A stretch of 64,000 nt of DNA from Miscanthus floridulus (taxonomy: Eukaryota; Streptophyta; Magnoliopsida; Poales; Poaceae). Position 1 is the stretch's first letter. Every line of letters begins with the position of its first letter. Below the pieces are notes generated by a model. The model was not told the DNA's origin. It was given only the letters and a program-made list of their open reading frames with translations, and ran no database searches. Both the position numbers and the translations under genes were made by a program. The stretch covers positions 67,112,166 to 67,176,165 of the forward strand of contig NC_089581.1 in the NCBI RefSeq assembly GCF_019320115.1, given 5' to 3'. Shown here one piece after another: positions 59,525 through 64,000 of this stretch.

Positions 59525-59700
59525 TTAATTTATTTTCCTTTAATTCAAACCTGTAGACTCGATGGTTGGAGGAAAAGGTCATACGGCAAGACCAAATCAA
59601 AGCAATTCAAGAGTCTATAGCCGGATTTTTTAATGAGCAGGTCATCGATTCCAAGGGCGAGTTCTACTTCGACCCAACACTACCATTGAAGCCAAGCTAG
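55930..59700 (+). pseudogene. TnpA-like/Ulp1 fusion gene of CACTA-3, lacking exon 1
   Basis: The first recognisable exon follows TTTTGTAG near 55933 and carries GRFIISEF, KERVRDWAMKKM and GSGGYPTAIKKW (Transposase_24), then CELHISKEN to 57442. A second exon (57538-58569) has Pro-rich PRRSPTPPPPPP, basic segments and LNKWYMQASTSG. Five short exons (58658-59700) follow: NHWILMDID (His), IIYDSMRKPQ (Asp), GNNYCGYYVCKF (Cys codon 59335-59337) and GEFYFDPTLP before the stop. Stops are present after ISTCE (about 56113), at 56614, at 56896 and at 57052. The protease-like half has no stop that I could find, and its active-site triad is intact. Intron 59405-59555 holds a long TA repeat. Confidence 0.85.
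59461..59519. repeat. (TA)n microsatellite
   Basis: About 28 TA units, within an intron of the CACTA-3 gene. Confidence 0.95.
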
Positions 59701-59805
59701 AGGATGAGAGGAAACTTGTTATGTCACAACAACTATAATGCAATCTTTTGTAATATATGCACATGAAATAATATAATGTAAAATACACATATGCATGCAT
59801 GCATG

Positions 59806-59836
59806 TAAATATATATATATATATATGATGCATGCA

Positions 59837-59906
<70 letters not shown>
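59806..59906. repeat. (AT)n microsatellite, interrupted
   Basis: Two AT runs separated by TGATGCATGCATGCA, downstream of the CACTA-3 gene's stop codon. Confidence 0.95.
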
Positions 59907-59909
<3 letters not shown>

Positions 59910-61015
59910 TTCTACGCTTGAATTGTGTGATTTAATACGTTCATTGTGCTTGAACCGAAACATACTATATGCGCGTATAAATGTATAATTAGCAGCGTAC
60001 AATACGACTTCGAAAACCTATTTTGAAAAGAAAACAAAAAAATGAAAAGAAAAGAAAAAAAAAACCTTTAGTCCCGGTTCGTATTACCAACCGGGACTAA
60101 AGGTGCCGGCCATCATGGCATGTCAGGAGGCACCTTTAGTCCCGGTTGGTGTTACCCACCAGGACTAAAGGTCCTCTTTAGTCCCGGTTCCTGACCCGGG
60201 ACTAAAGGATCCCCTTTAGTTCCGGATGCTTACTCTCGGGTGGGGAACCGGGACTAGAGGAGATTCCCCACCGGGAGTAAAGCTCGGTTCTCTACCAGTG
60301 GTCCGGGCGGTCAGTCCTGCAAGCCCGGCAACTCCATCACGGTCTCCGCCACCAACCTGTGCCCGGCCAACTACGCGCTGCCCAACGGCGGGTGGTGCGG
60401 CCCAGGGCGCCCCCACTTCGATATGTCGCAGCCGGCATGGGAGAATATCGGCGTCTACAGTGCCGGCATCATCCCGGTGCTGTACCAGCAGGTCCAGTGC
60501 TGGCGCACCGGCGGCGTGCGCTTCGGCATCGCCGGCTCCCAATATTTTCTGCTCGTCAACATCCAGAACCTCGCGGGCAGTGGTTCCGTGGGCGCCGCCT
60601 GGGTGAAGGGCGACAAAACGGGGTGGATCCAGATGTCCAGGAACTGGGGCGCCAACTGGCAGGCGCTCGCTGGGCTCGTCGGCCAGGGGCTCAGCTTCGC
60701 CGTTACCAGTACCGGCGGGCAGTACATTCAGTTCTGGAATGTGGTGCCTGCTGGGTGGTGGCAGTTCGGACAGACCTACACCACAACACAGAATTTCTAC
60801 TACTAAAACCTGCAAGCAGCAGAGTGCTTGGATCTTCCCATCGCCATTTCTTATGGTTCGGTCAAATGGCAAGGGTTGGAGGTCTTTTTTTTTCAAGTCC
60901 AGAACACGTATTTTATTAAAAAGAAGTAGAAAGGCAACGTTGTAGATATATTTCTTGAATTTTAGATATTTCTTTCAACGTTGTAGATATATACTCACTA
61001 CTGAATTCAGGTTCT

Positions 61016-61980
61016 TTGCCGAGTGCCTGAGGCACTCGGCAAAGGTCAAATTGTACTCGGCAAAGTCTTTGCCGAGTGCGGCACTCGGCAAAGAACACAC
61101 GGCAAAAATTTGATCAGCAAAGCCCTCTTTGCCAAGTGTGCAAAAATTTGATCAGCAAAGCCCTCTTTGCCGAGTGTTTTTTACACTCGGCAAAGAAAAG
61201 CGATCGTCACGGCGCCGGTCCCGTTGACGATCACTTTGCCGAGTGCTAACCCTGCAGGCACTCGGTAAAGATTTTTTTAATTTTTTTTAATTTCTTTGCC
61301 GAGTGCCAATCCGTGAGACACTCGGCAAAGATTTTTTATTTTTTTTAAAAAAATTCTTTGCCGAGTGCCAACCCGTGAGGCACTCGCCAAAGAGCTTTTA
61401 TTTTTTTTTTGAATTTTTTCTTTGCCGAGTGCCAACCCGCCAGGCATTCAGCAAAGATTTTTTATTTTTTTAAAAAAATTTCTTTGCCGAGTGCCAACCC
61501 GGAAGGCACTAGGCAAAGAGCTTTAATTTTTTTTGAAAAATTTCTTTGCCGAGTGCCAACCATACAGACGCTCGGCAAAGTGCTTTTATTTTTTTTAAAA
61601 AAATTCTTTGCCGAGTGCCGACCATCGGGCACTTGGCAAACGTTTTTCATTTTTTTTAAAAAATTTCTTTGCCGAGTGTCAACCCGGAAGGCACTCGGCA
61701 AAGATTTTTTTTATTTTTTTTAATTTCTTTGCCGAGTGCCCTATGGATGGCACTCGGCAAAGTCTTGATTTTTTTTTAAATTTCTTTGCCGAGTGCCCTA
61801 TGGCCGGCACTCGGCAAAGTTTAAATTCTTTGCCGAGTGTTATGGTCACAGCACTCGGCAAAGCTGGAAAATCTGTTTTATGGTCGCCCATTTTTCCAGC
61901 TTTGCCGAGTGTTGTGACCATTGCACTCGGCAAAAGGGTCCTTTGTCGAGTGCAATACTTGGCAAAGTGACCCAAAACGG
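61016..61980. repeat. Subterminal repeat array of CACTA-4
   Basis: Regularly spaced pairs of TTTGCCGAGTGCC and GGCACTCGGCAAAG, many with a T-rich spacer of about 20-25 bases. Such arrays are the binding platform of TnpA-type proteins in En/Spm. The pairs are inverted, so each can form a small hairpin. Confidence 0.85.
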
Positions 61981-62233
61981 CAATTTTTTTTTGCATTCCA
62001 TCATGACAAATACATTCATACAAACATATATCATATATATCTCATCCATCACATATATATCTCATCCATCCACACATCAATCCGCCCATATCACATCCAT
62101 CACAATATATAATAATAAGTGCTCAAGTCCATCCAAATAAGTCCACAAGTCCATCAAAGTCCACAAGTGCATCATAAATATATTACAAGTCCATCACCAA
62201 GTGAACAATAAATGTAAAAAATACAACATGCAC

Positions 62234-63944
62234 TCATCTCGGCCACTGCGACTGTGGTGAAGGCCCAGATGCATCATTCGTAGGTGTACGAGGTGGATTA
62301 TTCGAACCACCGTCAGATGGAGACTGCACAAAGGAGAAAAGATTGCATGTGAGACAAGATTATTTTGATAGCTAATCTAGGACGATAGAGGCCATACAAG
62401 CAAAGCACAAGCAAAAGTAAAAAACTTTGATACTCACAGGAGTAGCTGCAGCTGCAGGACGCGGAGGTGGAGGTGGAACCAACAGCCCAGGTGGCAGAGA
62501 CAAGCCCATACGTTGCCCAAGCCCTTGTAGGAAATCCGTAATGTCTATCAGCCTCTGCGCCTGGGCCTACCACTCGGCCCGCTCGGCCTCTAGCTGGGCC
62601 CCCAGCTCCTGATGTTCCTTCATTTCTTGTTCCAGCCGGGGCTGCAATATTTCACTCCAATGTTTCAGTAATGCAAAGCTAATTAAGGTGTGTAAAGATC
62701 AATGTATGACGAGTAAAATAGGAATAACCTCGAGTGCGTCAACCCAGTGTTGTGCAGCGGTCGGCCGTGTGCGAATGGCCAGGCTCTCGCTCGTGCTCCG
62801 TGCTCAGATCTGGGAGAGAGAGGGAGTAGAGGCCGTGTCGATGACGCCGTCGCCAAGCCAGAACCGCCCATGCTTCTTGCCTTGCCCCGCCCTCATGACG
62901 ACCTCTCCATCGAAGCCCTGGGTGCTCGGATCGTGGTCTGACCCATGGAGCGACCTCGCCACCTCAGTGTACTCACTAATGCGGGAGTGGACGCTCGGGT
63001 TCGTGTATGTCTCGGGTAGGTCCTCCAGGTTGAAGGAGACGTCGGACATCGCCTTGCCCTTGTGGGCCATACACCATGCCTAGAAGTTCGAGCAAGCCTG
63101 GCCACTATGTGATGCCGACTGCGAGAAAGACAGCACGATGATTAGAAATCAGGCAGAACTGAGCGTGACAATAGATAAATCAATTCGCGTACCCATGCTT
63201 GTTTGTATCCGACGAGGTTGCGACTGCCTTGATGGTGTGCTGGACCTTGCATCAGCAAACGACAGTCTCGGGCATCCCTGTGCATCTTGAGGTACTCCTC
63301 CATGAACCACCTATCCACCACCATCGCCCAGCACTCGGGATACGCTTGGCACCACCAGGGAATCATCTACACGTCATCAAGTATTGAACATATAAGAAGA
63401 TCAAATTAAACCAACTTAATCTCAAAACGAATCAATATTGATGTTCTTCATTTACCTCAAGGTACTGCTCCTGGGTCAGCTGCATCTCTCTTGCATCTTT
63501 CTTGGTTTTCCTCTCTCCAAGCTTCAACCCGTAGTAGGTTACGATGGCCTGGATGCGCACCTCGTGATGCATGTCGGTGACGAGTTTTTTACAGGCTTTG
63601 GTAGTCGCCTGCTCCACCCTGGCCTCAAATCCCTCCTCGCATCTGTAATAAGTCTGCATACAAAAGCAATGTATCCATTCATTATTTCAAGAAAAGTCCA
63701 ATGAATGCGACGTATTGAGCAATGTTGTGCGAGGGAGACTTACCCAAAACTCTGCCTTCACCCGTGCCGCCTTGTTGGGGTACTCCGCATCGGAGGTGAC
63801 GACATAGTGGTCAAACGAGTAGGCTGGCTCCGTCTTCGATTCGTACGTGACAATGTCGGGGAAGTGTTGCCTGCACAGAAGACCTAGGATGCCGTTGACT
63901 AGCCGTGCGCTACCACCCAACACAACCACCCAGTTATTGCACAA
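62234..63944 (-). pseudogene. TnpA-like Transposase_24 gene of CACTA-4, partial
   Basis: Exons read on the minus strand, with GT-AG borders: (beyond 63944)-63744 with YPNKAARVKAEFW; 63653-63456 with YRCEEGFEARVEQ; 63366-63193 with WFMEEYLKMHRDAR and GYKQAW; 63118 to about 62729 with LEDLPETYTNPSVHSRISEY and KKHGRFWLGDGVID; about 62645-62437 with a coiled coil (LEQEMKEHQELGAQLEAE) and a Pro/Ala tail; about 62327 to the stop at 62234. The match is to the Ptta/En/Spm plant transposase family, whose members bind subterminal repeats. Stops occur after ACSNF, after PSLSQI and after AERAEW, all explainable by one C-to-T or G-to-A change. The 5' end lies outside the window. Confidence 0.8.
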
Positions 63945-64000
63945 GTGATTAAGAAAAATTATTTGTTTTTTTCATCATATCATATGAAGTAGTGGTGATA

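Larger units (their letters stand above)
54601..60300 (+). mobile_element. CACTA-3, 5,700 bp, inserted in an expansin exon
   Basis: Ends CACTAGTAGAGAACAGAGC and GCTCGGTTCTCTACCAGTG, with the duplication GTC (54598-54600 and 60301-60303). Subterminal TTTAGTCCCGG repeats lie at 54640-54920 and 60065-60290. Plus-strand order: repeats, TATA box, a 166-bp tandem duplication, one and a half foldbacks, a TnpA-Ulp1 gene without its first exon. The GRF gene, TnpD and the internal repeat cluster are absent. The half foldback ends abruptly at about 55920 beside the second TnpA exon, which marks the internal deletion. Confidence 0.95.
54252..60806 (+). pseudogene. EXPA: Alpha-expansin gene 3, split by CACTA-3
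   Basis: Exon 1 (54252-54369) gives signal peptide MKRPLILCIAFSACLALAAA, then SSGTATFYGG and GTMG. An intron (54370-54468, GT-AG) lies at the usual EXPA site. Exon 2 runs from 54469 with [14 protein letters not shown] and is interrupted after ITCDTS at 54600 by the 5,700-bp CACTA-3. It resumes in frame at 60301 and ends at the TAA 60804-60806. The distal part keeps HFD (HFDMSQP), the last cysteines and SRNWGANWQ. Apart from the insertion no stop or frameshift is visible, so this is a recently disabled or conditionally interrupted gene rather than an old relic. The downstream part is nearly identical to pseudogene 2. The start chosen is the ATG that begins the signal peptide. Confidence 0.93.
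60996..64000 (-). mobile_element. CACTA-4 (TTTGCCGAGTGCC type), partial at window end
   Basis: Terminus CACTACTGAATTCAGG begins at 60996, 189 bp after the stop of EXPA gene 3. Inside it are about 25 subterminal repeats (61016-61980), then a tnpA-like gene on the minus strand. The other end lies beyond 64000, so the target duplication cannot be checked. Its repeats differ from those of CACTA-1 to -3, so it belongs to another subfamily. Confidence 0.85.

Noticed and set aside
61016..61980. Regular repeats that could suggest a CRISPR array or satellite
   Set aside because: The repeats are alternating inverted copies next to a CACTA terminus in a plant genome, so they are subterminal transposase-binding repeats.
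1..64000. tRNA, rRNA or other classical RNA genes
   Set aside because: I looked for A/B-box-like and cloverleaf patterns by eye on both strands and found none I could support; a tRNAscan run would be needed to exclude them.

Overview
This window is nuclear DNA of a grass (Poaceae, probably a panicoid). The evidence is a small family of alpha-expansin (EXPA) genes, grass-type CACTA transposons whose subterminal repeats read TTTAGTCCCGGTTGG or TTTGCCGAGTGCC, a chromodomain-bearing Ty3/gypsy element, an RTE-type LINE ending in a (TTG)n tail, and several MITEs. The species cannot be fixed from sequence alone. Only one host gene looks intact; transposons make up most of the 64 kb.

Layout. 1-4.4 kb: a CACTA remnant (1545-2429), then intact, intronless EXPA gene 1 (2922-3686, +). 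4.4-7.8 kb: LTR-retrotransposon remnants, including a complete minus-strand LTR (5048-6670). 7.8-18.9 kb: a decayed chromovirus (7777-18944) with 5-bp target duplications, whose two outer ends are both the U5 end of the LTR, in inverted orientation. Upstream of its gag lies an ORF that starts like the histone H3 tail. It interrupts a DUF4283/zinc-knuckle pseudogene (18945-19995, -). 20.4-22 kb: a MULE-like element with long TIRs and a hAT-type MITE. 22.7-26 kb: a CACTA fragment, then EXPA pseudogene 2 (24632-25873, -), which is internally deleted and carries a 641-bp CACTA in exon 1. 26.0-46.9 kb: two large related CACTA elements, CACTA-1 (26032-35675) and CACTA-2 (35891-46924). 47-53.4 kb: intergenic DNA with a Tourist MITE and a full-length but broken RTE LINE (50107-53418, -). 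54.2-60.8 kb: EXPA gene 3, structurally complete but split in its coding exon by the 5,700-bp CACTA-3. 61-64 kb: the end and tnpA-like gene of a further CACTA element that runs off the window.

How the parts work together. CACTA-1, -2 and -3 share one architecture, most complete in CACTA-2. Reading inward from the promoter end, the order is: subterminal repeats, a GRF zinc-finger/transmembrane gene, a TnpD transposase, an internal cluster of subterminal-type repeats with a TATA box, then a gene joining a TnpA-like Transposase_24 region to a C-terminal Ulp1/C48 protease-like domain. CACTA-1 lacks most of TnpD but carries three tandem copies of a ~228-bp foldback. CACTA-3 keeps one and a half foldbacks and only the TnpA-Ulp1 gene. 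All transposase copies carry stop codons, so none looks autonomous.

The most striking points are the H3-tail-like ORF in a chromodomain retroelement, the double-U5 chromovirus ends with a matching TSD, the foldback array inside the CACTA family, and CACTA insertions in or within a few hundred bases of every expansin copy.
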